A stretch of DNA of 64,000 bases from positions 992,001 to 1,056,000 of the forward strand of contig JALMQS010000916.1 of assembly GCA_024734495.1 (NCBI GenBank). The letters are read 5' to 3'. The notes under the pieces were generated by a model. That model was given only the letters and a program-made list of their open reading frames with translations. It was not told the origin of the DNA and did not search any database. Position 1 is the stretch's first letter; each line of letters begins with the position of its first letter. Below, piece by piece: positions 23,223 to 32,060 of the stretch. Source of the DNA: Forficula auricularia (taxonomy: Eukaryota > Arthropoda > Insecta > Dermaptera > Forficulidae). The position numbers and the translations under genes were made by a program.

Positions 23223-25433
23223 ATGACAGAACAAATGTCCGTTAATGACAACAATGTTAGTGAACATACTTTAAATGTTGGTCAACATTTTAATGATTAT
23301 GAACAGTTATCAAAGACTGTTAATGTATTTTGTAAAGAGCATTATCATCCATTTGTTATTAGAACACGGTCTCAGAAACAAGTGCTGTACAAATGTTGTC
23401 ATGGTATTAAGCAAAATTCAAAATGCCTGGGAAAACGTCCGAATCAACATTACTACTACAAGAATTGTAAAGCTCAAATTAATTTTTATAAAAGCAAAAA
23501 TGAAAAATGGAAATTAACAAAACTATTACTAAATCACAATCATACCGTTGGCAAAGAAGAATATAGTAATTACGGCAAAGCCAAAATTATGAATGAAAAT
23601 GATTACGAAACAGCAACAGATTTAATCTTGTCTAGCGCCAAAGATGGAATGGTTGCTGCAGTTTTAAGTAAAAAAAGTGGGAAACAGTTTATAAGAAAGG
23701 ATATACAAAATTTTCGAAACAAACTTTTTCCTTCATGTACCGAAGTGGACCAAAATCATTTAATGGAATTCTTAGCGGAAATCGAAGAAAATGGTGGTAT
23801 ATACGCTATACAAAAAGATGCAGAAGAAGAAGTAGAATCATTATTTGTAGCCTCTTCGGCGATGGTTCTAAATTATAATAAATCTCAGTGTCCAGTGATA
23901 CAAATAGATGTTTCCTTTGGATTTAATGTCGAAAATTATAAAGTTTTGGGATTTTGCTACTATTCTAGCATAACCGACAAATCAGAATTTGCAGCTATAG
24001 GATTTATTGCTAAAGAAACATATTCCGCATTCATACATTGTATGAATGAATTTAAAAAAATTTGTAAGACCCACCCATCCGTTTTTTTAATTGACAAAGA
24101 TTTCATCGAAATAAAAGCTATCAGAGACATTTTTTCTAGTGCAACCGTTTTACTTTGTAAATTTCATGTCATTAAATACATTAAAAGGCTAGTTTCTACT
24201 GCCTACAATAAACAAATTGATGAAAAAAACAAAATATTGGATGCGTTCAAGAAATGTTTATATGCTCAATCATATAAAGAATACGAAGAGCAGAAAAAGA
24301 AATTCCTGGACATTTGCAAGTCTGTAAAAGTTTTTGCAGGAACAAAAGATAAATACGTGACTCTTGAAGAGCAATTTCTTAAAAATTGGGACAGCTGTAA
24401 AGAAATGTGGGTACATTATTTTAGAAAACATTTGCCACTAATGGGAGATACGACAACAAACAGAATTGAACGATCATTTTGGACTCTTAAGCAATACATA
24501 CAAACTAAATATCATAGTTTGCCGACAATTTATTTATGTATTAAAGATCTTATAGACTTTATTGATTCAAGAATAAAGAATAAATTAGCCAAAAATAAAC
24601 AAAAAGTTTTTAAAATTATGGATAACGATAATGAAATAAGAAAATTGCTGGAAGTATGTTCCGAAGTTCTCACAGAGACTGGAATGAAATTATTTCATAA
24701 ACAATTAAAATTGTTTAAAACTTTAGAATCTAAAATAAAAGTAATGGCTAATGGCATTGAGGAAAATCTTGAGACTGGAATATCGAAGATTTATAATACG
24801 TCGCTGGAAGCATGTTCATGTACATTTTGGAACTCTTTCAGTGCACCATGTAGGCATATTTTTATGTTAAGAAAATACAATAACTTAGATATTTTTTCAA
24901 AAACATGTTTCCATCCAAGATACATTACTTCAGTTGGAAATACAGAAAGTATTATGAATATGGATATCGATGATGAAGACACGAATGACGTAGACATTGA
25001 TGATATAGACAAGGATGAATTCGATGGTTGTCAAAAAGTATTATCGGATCGAGAAAAATTCAATACAGCACTGACAGTAACAAAAAATATCGCAGATATT
25101 TTATCAAATTATGGAACTACAACCTTTAACAAATATATGAACGAACTAAAATTAATTGAAAAAAATGCTAGAAATGGGGTTTCTCTGTTTGAGAATGAGT
25201 ATAGTGAACCTACAATTAGTTCAATAGAATTTGAGACAAGTAACTTAGTTGAAGCTGGAAGTTGCCAGGATAGCTTAGTTGGTACTGAAAGTCAGAACGA
25301 ATCCGATACAAATCATCAATCAAATGAAAACCTAAAATTTAAAACAAAAATTAAGTCTAAAGGACGTCCGAAGAGAAAAACTAAACAGATTCAGTTTTAC
25401 AAGAAGCAAATTAAAACACGAAATAAAAAATAA
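23223..25433 (+). CDS. MULE transposase, FAR1/ZSWIM-like, intact
   Basis: 736 residues, no interruptions. N-terminal zinc-binding FAR1/WRKY-GCM1-like domain (residues about 30-110: YKCCHG, NCKAQI, LLNHNHTVG). Central MULE DDE domain: D229 in IQIDVSFGFN, D291 in FLIDKDF, a CKFH pair typical of MULEs, and E416 in NRIERSFW. SWIM zinc finger at 531-545 (CSC..., then CRH). A long acidic segment (about 575-600) and a C-terminal AT-hook-like GRPKRK (from 714) follow. This architecture belongs to MuDR/FAR1-like transposases, related to domesticated ZSWIM1/3 proteins. The protein should bind the terminal repeats in the nucleus and cut and paste the element. All catalytic candidates are present. Confidence 0.9.
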   Translation: MTEQMSVNDNNVSEHTLNVGQHFNDYEQLSKTVNVFCKEHYHPFVIRTRSQKQVLYKCCHGIKQNSKCLGKRPNQHYYYKNCKAQINFYKSKNEKWKLTKLLLNHNHTVGKEEYSNYGKAKIMNENDYETATDLILSSAKDGMVAAVLSKKSGKQFIRKDIQNFRNKLFPSCTEVDQNHLMEFLAEIEENGGIYAIQKDAEEEVESLFVASSAMVLNYNKSQCPVIQIDVSFGFNVENYKVLGFCYYSSITDKSEFAAIGFIAKETYSAFIHCMNEFKKICKTHPSVFLIDKDFIEIKAIRDIFSSATVLLCKFHVIKYIKRLVSTAYNKQIDEKNKILDAFKKCLYAQSYKEYEEQKKKFLDICKSVKVFAGTKDKYVTLEEQFLKNWDSCKEMWVHYFRKHLPLMGDTTTNRIERSFWTLKQYIQTKYHSLPTIYLCIKDLIDFIDSRIKNKLAKNKQKVFKIMDNDNEIRKLLEVCSEVLTETGMKLFHKQLKLFKTLESKIKVMANGIEENLETGISKIYNTSLEACSCTFWNSFSAPCRHIFMLRKYNNLDIFSKTCFHPRYITSVGNTESIMNMDIDDEDTNDVDIDDIDKDEFDGCQKVLSDREKFNTALTVTKNIADILSNYGTTTFNKYMNELKLIEKNARNGVSLFENEYSEPTISSIEFETSNLVEAGSCQDSLVGTESQNESDTNHQSNENLKFKTKIKSKGRPKRKTKQIQFYKKQIKTRNKK

Positions 25434-25489
25434 AATAAATAGTTTTACAAGAAGCAAATTAAAACACGAAATAAAAAATAAAATAAATA
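25390..25489 (+). repeat. Direct duplication at the MULE stop codon
   Basis: AGTTTTACAAGAAGCAAATT and the following AAAACACGAAATAAAAAATA occur twice in tandem, once as the last codons and once just after the stop, a duplication of about 55 bp. Confidence 0.8.
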
Positions 25490-25594
25490 CCCAAGTATAT
25501 TGTAACAATAAACAATAAATAAAACAATATTTTTCTATAATTATGTAGTTTTTATTAAAATATTAATATCAATAAACTTTTTGGTTAGTTAGTA

Positions 25595-25789
25595 CGTTAT
25601 ACGTAACCATAAATAGCCAATTTCTTATACATATTGTATGTATAAATAGCCAATTGCGTATACATACTGTATGTATAAATAGCCAATTGCGTATACATAC
25701 TGTATGTATAAATAGCCAATTGCGTATACATACTGTATGTATAAATAGCCAATTGCGTATACATACTGTATGTATAAATAGCCACATCC
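25595..25789 (-). repeat. Right MULE terminal repeat: five 33-bp tandem units, inverted
   Basis: Units at 25619, 25652, 25685, 25718 and 25751, in reverse orientation to the left array. Four outer units are of the ACGCAATT type and one inner unit of the AGAAATT type, so the two arrays are not simple copies of one another: the left has 3+2, the right 4+1. Confidence 0.9.
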
Positions 25790-25887
25790 ATATATTAAAG
25801 ATAAGCAATTGGATGTTGATGAAAGCAGTCCACGGTGGTTGTAAAAAATAAAACTATAGAGGTTTTATTATTTTACATTTATTTGTT

Positions 25888-25930
25888 AAACCGACGTTTC
25901 GGAGATTTATTCTCTCCTTCTTCAGGGTCT
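25888..25930 (-). ncRNA. Hammerhead ribozyme, left PLE arm
   Basis: Minus strand: AGACC, core CUGAAGA, an unpaired A, stem II GGAGA/UCUCC, GAAA, CGUC, then GGUUU. AGACC and GGUUU form a 5-bp stem I (one G-U). The predicted cleavage site is after GUC. Stem III is minimal, as in the small hammerhead variants known from Penelope-like elements, which work as dimers. Confidence 0.75.
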
Positions 25931-25964
25931 ATATAATTGAGGGGAAGACGAACATTAATTAGTA

Positions 25965-27200
25965 TTGGGATTTTCACAAATCATTCATAATATAAATAAT
26001 ACTAATGTTAAAAATGAGAAGGTGATTGAGGTACTGACTAAGAAATGGCCCTTAATCCAGACACATACAAGTCTGGATTTTGATACATTTATGAAGGGAA
26101 TAAATATCATTTTAGAGTCGAATTTTTTCATGTTTAATGGAGAAATATTTATGCTACACAGTGGCCAAAGCATGGGTTGTTCGACGTCGAGTTTTTTCGC
26201 CAATTTGGTTTTGGAGGATTTGGAAGAAACAGTAATAAAAAGTTTAAATCTGAAATTCTTTTTTAGATACGTTGATGATTCTATTTCCTGCATTGAGCCA
26301 TCAAGGATCAATGAAACGATAACAACATTAAACTCATATAATCAATATATAAAGTTCACTTATGAAATAGAATCTAACAACAAAATAAATTTTCTGGACA
26401 GTACATTAATTAAAGACAACAATGGTTGTATACAATTGGACTGGTTTAGAAAACCCTCGCAGACATCCCGAATCTTAAATTTCAACTCCACCCATCCTTT
26501 CACCTACAAAGTTAGCGCCATTCAGAATTTGGTTTTGAGAATGACTCGAATATCCGACAAAATATTTTGGAACAAAAATATTAACATCATTCAACAAATT
26601 GCATTTGACAATAATTATCCTAATAGCTTAATCAGGTCCATCATCCGGCGTACTCTGTACAAATGCGATAACGTTAAAAAAATAAATAACGAGCCCAAAA
26701 TGTACGTCAGTATTCCATACTACCCCCAACTTAGCGATCAATTAAAAAAATTACTATCTGTGGGCTTGGTCAGCGTCGCGTTAAAACCAACTAATACTAT
26801 CGGATTTCTATTTAACCATAAGGATAAATTAGATACGAAAACGCGAACTGGCACAGTCTATATGATCGAGTGTATGGGGGATGGAGTACTGCCGTGCAAT
26901 GGTATATATATAGGGCAAACTAAGCGAAGGGCAGTTGAGAGATTACGTGAACACGAACTGTCCATCTCAAAAACGAATAAAAATAATACAGCCCTCGCGT
27001 TTCACGCCCAAGAAAAAAATCATAAATTTAATTTCAACGAATTTAATATCATTTTCCAGGAAAATAATTATTTTAAACGAAAAATCCTGGAAATGATTAC
27101 AATTAAAAATCTCTCATCGCGCGCAGTAAATTACAGATCCGACGTGATGGACCTGAGTATTTGCTGGGATGGCTTGATTAATAATTTAAAACTCCTGTGA
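25965..27200 (+). CDS. Penelope-like reverse transcriptase and GIY-YIG endonuclease, 5'-truncated
   Basis: 411 codons open. It begins inside the left arm without a natural start. RT motifs: SGQSMGCSTSSFFANLVLED (motif 4-like) and FFRYVDDSI (catalytic YVDD), then NKINFLDSTL. The middle has the NYPNSLIRSIIRRTL linker of PLEs. The C-terminal endonuclease has TVYMIEC, NGIYIGQTKRRAVERLREHE (GIY-YIG with Tyr, Arg) and the later NYF / LEMI segment. RT motifs upstream of the YVDD region (fingers) are missing, so roughly the N-terminal half of the usual protein is lost. The reading frame itself is free of stops and could still give the endonuclease. Confidence 0.88.
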   Translation: MGFSQIIHNINNTNVKNEKVIEVLTKKWPLIQTHTSLDFDTFMKGINIILESNFFMFNGEIFMLHSGQSMGCSTSSFFANLVLEDLEETVIKSLNLKFFFRYVDDSISCIEPSRINETITTLNSYNQYIKFTYEIESNNKINFLDSTLIKDNNGCIQLDWFRKPSQTSRILNFNSTHPFTYKVSAIQNLVLRMTRISDKIFWNKNINIIQQIAFDNNYPNSLIRSIIRRTLYKCDNVKKINNEPKMYVSIPYYPQLSDQLKKLLSVGLVSVALKPTNTIGFLFNHKDKLDTKTRTGTVYMIECMGDGVLPCNGIYIGQTKRRAVERLREHELSISKTNKNNTALAFHAQEKNHKFNFNEFNIIFQENNYFKRKILEMITIKNLSSRAVNYRSDVMDLSICWDGLINNLKLL

Positions 27201-27672
27201 CGAATTTAATTAATAAAAAAAAAAAAAAAAAATATTAATAATATGTAAATATATTAATGACGTTCCGAACTATGTTTTTTAAAAGGAAAAAAAAAAAAAA
27301 AAAAAAAGAACTTTGTATATATTTTGTAAAAATTTTGGGACTGATAATGACCATATTTATAAATTTGTAAATAATTGTAATATAAATTTAAAAAAAAAAC
27401 CAACAACTATACCGATATGCGCAACGATATTCTGCGCATCCAATGATTGGTGGGGACATGTTATACATTCATTCATTTATATATATCTCATTAACATATG
27501 GATCATCAATTGCTTTTTACTTTGTTTTCTATTCGAGATGAAAAAGAATTTTTATAATGTTTTTTTGGCATTGTCAAAGGAGACAGAAAGTAACTATTTT
27601 TTGAACTACTTTCATTGACTTTTTGTTGTAAGTAGATTTATGATTATTATTTTTGTTTTGTGTATATTGTTT
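27201..27672 (+). other. PLE 3' untranslated region
   Basis: AT-rich sequence with A-runs at 27217-27231 and 27289-27307, between the PLE stop codon and the right arm. No gene. Confidence 0.6.
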
Positions 27673-27737
27673 TTATATTATGAATGATTTGTGAAAATCC
27701 CAATACTAATTAATGTTCGTCTTCCCCTCAATTATAT

Positions 27738-27780
27738 AGACCCTGAAGAAGGAGAGAATAAATCTCCGAAACGTCGGTTT
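27738..27780 (+). ncRNA. Hammerhead ribozyme, right PLE arm
   Basis: Plus-strand mirror of the left-arm motif: stem I AGACC/GGUUU, CUGAAGA at 27743-27749, stem II GGAGA (27751-27755) with UCUCC (27763-27767), GAAA (27768-27771), cleavage expected after GUC (27775). All core bases are intact; an extra A separates CUGAAGA from stem II, a feature shared by every copy in the window. Confidence 0.78.
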
Positions 27781-27994
27781 AACAAATAAATGTAAAATAA
27801 TAAAACCTCTATAGTCTTATTTTTTACAACCACCGTGGACTGCTTTCATCAACATCCAATTGCATATTTATACCAGTCCGTCTCCTAAAGAAAATCTCTA
27901 TCTATTAAAGATAATTTTATTACGAATATTTATATAGAAAAAAATACTTTAAATTCACTATAATATTTTATTAATATTTTTTCTTTTTTTTCAG

Positions 27995-28222
27995 GTAGGT
28001 GCTCACCCTACTAAAACTAACATTTAGATTAAGTATTTGATTTTCTTATTTTCTGAAAAATCAAATCCTTTATCTTTTTAACCTTTTATCCATTTTCCCG
28101 TAAATTCCTTAGTGTTTCCTTCTCGAATCATATCGCGAGTATTTTTTTTATTGTGCGGGGGTGTCAATGTGTTCCTGTGGAGTCAGTATCGCAGGTCTAA
28201 AGACGAGACGTTGGCTGTTAAG
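27995..28222 (+). repeat. Exon-like tandem unit 1
   Basis: Preceded by a long pyrimidine tract and CAG; starts GTAGGTGCTCACCCTACTAA; ends GAGACGTTGGCTGTTAAG. The expected GT donor here reads AT (AAG/ATAATA). Stops in all frames rule out a coding exon. Period to the next unit is 305 bp. Confidence 0.6.
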
Positions 28223-28299
28223 ATAATATATCTATTTAATACTCTAATATTAGTTTAAATTCACTATATAATATTACTAATATTTATTTTCTTTTTCAG

Positions 28300-28526
28300 G
28301 TAGGTGATCGTCCTACTAAAACTACCCTTTAGATTAAGTATTTGATTTTCTTATTTTCTGGAAAATCAAATCCTTTATTTTTTTAACCTTTTATCCATTT
28401 CCGGTAAATTCTTTAGTGTTTCCTTCTCGAATCATATCGCGAGTATTTTTTTTATTATGCGCGGGTGTCAATGTGTTCCTGTGGAGTCAGCATCGCAGGT
28501 CTAAAGACGAGACATTGGCTGTTAAG
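28300..28526 (+). repeat. Exon-like tandem unit 2
   Basis: 227 bp, bounded by TTTTTCAG and by AAG/GTAATA, both good splice-site matches. Very similar to unit 1, including the TCGAATCATATCGCGAGTAT and GTGTTCCTGTGGAGTCAG blocks. Non-coding. Confidence 0.6.
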
Positions 28527-28607
28527 GTAATATATCAATTTAATAATCTAATATTACTTTAAATTCACTATATTATTTTACTAATATTTATTTTTTATTT
28601 TTTTCAG

Positions 28608-28790
28608 GTAGGTGCTCGTCCTACTAATGTTGTTGGTGGTGGTTGGTTGTTGGAGCCACCAACAGGCTCTTAACGAAGCAACGGGAATGAATTGAGTGAG
28701 GAAAGGATCTTCGGCAACGAAGAAATCCCGACGATGACGTCCTACTAATACTAACATTTATATTAAATGATTAAGTAGAAATAATTAAAT
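28608..28790 (+). repeat. Exon-like tandem unit 3, truncated and interrupted
   Basis: Acceptor TTTTTTTCAG precedes GTAGGTGCTCGTCCTACTAA. Interrupted after 21 bp by a 109-bp insert and then diverging, so no 3' end of the unit is present. Confidence 0.5.
28629..28737 (+). mobile_element. 109-bp insert with 12-bp duplication
   Basis: Flanked by CGTCCTACTAAT at 28617-28628 and 28738-28749. GC-richer than the neighbours, ends in GATGA like the SINE at 61090-61380. Probably a short retroposon; its source is not recognised. Confidence 0.6.
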
Positions 28791-30049
28791 AGATTAAAAC
28801 TTAAAATTATCTATATGGAATTTTGTAATCTTTTTCTTTTTTCTAAATTTAGTTTGAGATATGTATTGGTTTGAAGCAATTTTGCCTTCATATTTTCAGT
28901 TTAATAAAATTATTTCACACGGATAGATAATACAATGTCAATTTTGTTAAAAAAAATAACATTCAAGAGTAAATCCTAATTAATTTACTTTTAAAAATAA
29001 TCCCCTTATATTTAAATATTCGCCTCTAAACTTCAATCTAATTATTTTCTGTTTCTGATCTCATGCATAAATCCTTTCTCTCATCATGCTCAGATCTACA
29101 AATTTTTTAAATACAAATATTCGACAAAATTTTTATACACACTTTCGAATGTTAAGATTTTGATTCGAAACAAATTGCAGTATTGGAGACATTATACTGG
29201 GATTTGTTTCGGTAAAGGTCTTTTAACAATTACTTATCTCAAGTTTAGACGTATTTTGCTACAAATACAATGTCTCCTATTTGTTTCAAAATACGCCTAG
29301 CCTTGAAATTATTATCATTATTTTCGGTCTTCAGATTTTAAATTGTATTTCTGAGTGTTTTATACATTTGAAAATATTTAAAATTTTAAAATTATCACTC
29401 TATGAGTATATTATGTAATTTGCATTCAAAATTATATTAATGATCTCCCTTTAATAATTTTTTATTTATCTATCCATGTGGGGGGTGGTGACAGCTGCCT
29501 ACTCGTGGTGCCCCCTGTTCTCGCTAAACAGCTGTCTATGTCTCTGTATAAATTAACTATAGAGACATAATCATATATAATAATTATATTTGCATAATTT
29601 TTTACACACACTATACATTCCCATTAATGATAATAATCAATTTCGAAAATTAAAATATAAAATTATAATTACTCTTTTTTTTAGAAATAGTTAAAAGTTG
29701 TGGATTTCACAAAAATATAATAAAAATTTCTTGTTTAATTTTATTAATTAAAATTCATTCAAAATTTATGCAAATAATTGTATATTATATAAAAAAATTT
29801 GAAATATTTATATTCGACTGAAAGTACAAGGGAGAAACTTTTCGACGTCATTATCTCTAAGAATTAGTATTATACTAATTTAACAAGTAATAAATAGCTA
29901 AATGGCTAAGTGCATATTTTTTCTAAATTAAATGTTTTTTGGGATAAAAATTCGCACAAATTATTATGAAAAATAATTTAGAGATTCCAAATTTGATTCC
30001 ATTCCAGTATTACACGGATTCCAATAATATTAAAAGTAATTAAAAATTT
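28791..30049. other. AT-rich stretch
   Basis: No gene. Two pairs of inverted repeats in alternating order lie at 29167-29310. Confidence 0.4.
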
Positions 30050-30700
30050 AATAGTCAATTCTGCTGCCGGTCCAGACAACATCCCAACCACTGTAATTAA
30101 AAATTGCGCTCTTGAACTGGCTCCTATTCTCTCAAAAATTCTCATACACCTCATATCACATTTCCGGGGAACTGGAAAATAGCAACCAATTAATAAAAAA
30201 AGGGGGAATCTTCAAATGTAGCCAATTATGGTCCGATCGCTATCACTTTGGTTCTTTTTAAAATCATTGAAAATGTAATTAATGGGCAAGTTCTTCAGTA
30301 TTTAGAATCTAATAAACTAATCCATAAGAGTGACTAGACGGTTTTAGGCAATTTCTAAGATTCAACACCCCTAAGCGCCTAAATTGAATACTAACCGAAC
30401 ACACATCAATTCGTTATCCCTATTACTTTTCGAGAATGGAACTCTCTTCATCTGTCCGTCTTCCAATCTACATATAACCTTCAGTCTTTCAAGACCTGCA
30501 TCCACAGGTATCTTCAACTCCTACCCATTCTCTGAAATTTCTTCTTCTTTTCGTGATACATTGATCCATCGCTGTCTGTATACCCAGTTTGCACTTACAA
30601 ACATACCGACAGACAAGACTTTTGTTGAGGGTGTTTTCCTTCATAACATTGCTTTAAACATGTGCAACCAAAATTTGGCGTGATTTGGAGCAATGTACAG
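30050..30700 (+). pseudogene. LINE relic (CR1/Jockey-like), internally deleted
   Basis: The first part reads AAGPDNIPTTVIKNCALELA (start of the RT domain), ANYGPIAIT and ALFKIIE-like VLFKIIENVINGQVLQYLES. At about 30345 it jumps to the 3' end of the same family, shared with 46880-47290 and 56512-57195 (CGAGAATGGAACTCTCTTC, AGACCTGCATCCACAGGTA). About 2 kb of RT is deleted and frameshifts are present. Confidence 0.7.
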
Positions 30701-31059
30701 ACAAAACCTTAATTTTATATATAATAGATAGCTGAAGCAAAAAGTTACTGAGCATCGCCAGGTGCTCCAGGGACTAACTAACTATACTAATAAACATAAT
30801 ACAGATATTTAAAAATACAAATTACAACTACTTATAAATCTTGACAATGATCTTAATATATTTTTCTCAGCTTAATATGTCATAAAGGTGGCTAAAACTT
30901 TATCTTGAAATTAATAATTGAATTTATTAAAACAGAAAGTGTGAGACCTTTGATATAATAACAAAATTTTAAGTCCATCCCTATTGTCTTGAATAAGGTT
31001 CGCATCTGTGGACTGAATTTGGATACCCTCAATCTGAAAAATCAATGAACCTACAGGGT

Positions 31060-31310
31060 GGGTCATAAAGATCTACCACCTTTTGAAGAGGTATAAAAAA
31101 ATGAAAAAATTTAACTAGAAAAAAACTGAATATATTTTTGAAAAGAATGTGTTTTAAACATTATATTAGGCTAAAAAAGGGGAGGGTGGGAGTTCAAAAA
31201 TGAAAACTCTAGCCCTTTCGACCAAACTCAACCAAATTTTGTGTACATATTCTGTGAAACCCCAGAAGGCTAGAAATGCAAAAACTAACCACCCAAAATG
31301 GGATTTATTA
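31060..31310 (-). repeat. Dispersed repeat A, diverged fragment
   Basis: Contains CAACCAAATTTTGTGTACAT and GAAATGCAAAAACTAACCAC, the reverse complements of the internal tandem blocks of repeat A. Confidence 0.6.
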
Positions 31311-31333
31311 AAATATCAATTTCATTCCCTTAA

Positions 31334-31378
31334 AAAATCCGACAATTCGAAGGATCGTACCTCCTTCTTCAGGATTTA
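31334..31378 (-). ncRNA. Hammerhead-like motif, degenerate
   Basis: Minus strand: AAATC, CUGAAGA, A, stem II GGAGGUACGAUCCUU, GAAU, UGUC, GGAUUU. The box GAAA has become GAAU and stem I pairs only with a one-base offset, so it is likely inactive. Confidence 0.5.
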
Positions 31379-31629
31379 AAAGGGTCAACGAAAGAACCTT
31401 CGTGTATATTAATATTATTTTTAATTGCAATTACATTCAAAACTTTATGGCCAGTGATACGTCTTGATGATGACCATAGCGGGTAAAAACGTTGCTAAAA
31501 ACATAAATTACTTTTTATTTCAATTTTATTTTATTTTGGCTTGGAAATAAAATCGATTTTTTTCACCTGAATCAAAAATTAAAAACAATATTAATTAATC
31601 GCTTTTCAATCAAAAAATTACAGAGCATC

Positions 31630-31790
31630 GCTCGGTGTTCCAGGTACTAAATAATAAACGTGCAAGAAAGTGGATCTTTACGCAGATAGTGTGAAAAACT
31701 GTATGTATTTATAGTCAGTCAGAAATCAGTCGATTTTCCCCCACCAAAAGTCTCTCGAAATTCGCACTTTCGTGACTGGTATTACAAAAA
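31630..31790 (+). repeat. Dispersed repeat shared with 38895-39065
   Basis: AGTCAGTCAGAAATCAGT, CCCACCAAAAGTCTCT and GCACTTTCGTGACTGGTA occur in the same order and orientation in both places. Confidence 0.6.
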
Positions 31791-31889
31791 AATTTCCTTA
31801 AAAATTCAATTTTTATCTATTTATTTATTTATATTATTATAAATGATAAGAATTGTTTGTTATTGCTATTCTAATACAATTAAATAAAG

Positions 31890-32060
31890 TGAAGGGTGAT
31901 TTCGGAGGTTTGACCCGGTGGTCGGGGTACTGGCCTTCCCCAGGGGGTGGCTGTTCATTTAAACGGGATGTAAACAATACACGGGACGTCGGCGTCAGAG
32001 AGATTCCTCTAGGGACCTCGAAAATAGTTACCAACTTGGCAAGCGTGAGAAACTCTCACA
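31890..32060 (+). repeat. GC-richer island, possible SINE-like sequence
   Basis: Contains TTTGACCCGGTGGTCGGGGT and CACGGGACGTCGGCGTCAGA in AT-rich surroundings. No coding signal. Class unknown. Confidence 0.3.

Larger units (their letters stand above)
22650..25789 (+). mobile_element. Complete MULE transposon with 9-bp TSD
   Basis: A 3140-bp element flanked by an identical 9-bp duplication ATATATTAA (22641-22649, 25790-25798), the size expected for Mutator-like elements. The ends GGATATGGCTATTTATAC and GGATGTGGCTATTTATAC (reverse strand) open 195-bp terminal inverted repeats, each made of five 33-bp tandem units plus a partial unit ending in ACGTATAACG. Between them lies one intact 736-codon transposase. 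Perfect duplication and intact gene suggest a recent insertion, possibly an autonomous copy. It sits directly against the left end of a Penelope-like element. Confidence 0.9.
25805..27863 (+). mobile_element. Penelope-like element with 191-bp inverted ends
   Basis: Arms 25805-25995 and 27673-27863 are inverted copies of each other with only small differences. Each contains a hammerhead ribozyme. Between them is an RT/GIY-YIG frame. A direct repeat TATTAAAGATA (25793-25803 and 27903-27913) probably is the target duplication; the right copy lies after a 39-bp tail. Inverted, partially duplicated ends are known in Penelope-like elements. The left target duplication overlaps the site into which the MULE later inserted. 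Confidence 0.85.

Noticed and set aside
25569..25851. Repeat-peptide frames at the right MULE end
   Set aside because: Same artefact of the 33-bp units.
31480..31510. Additional hammerhead copy (CTTGATGATGACC...AAAAACGTTGC)
   Set aside because: The core has an inserted base in CTGATGA and GAAA is lost; too degenerate to list as a feature.
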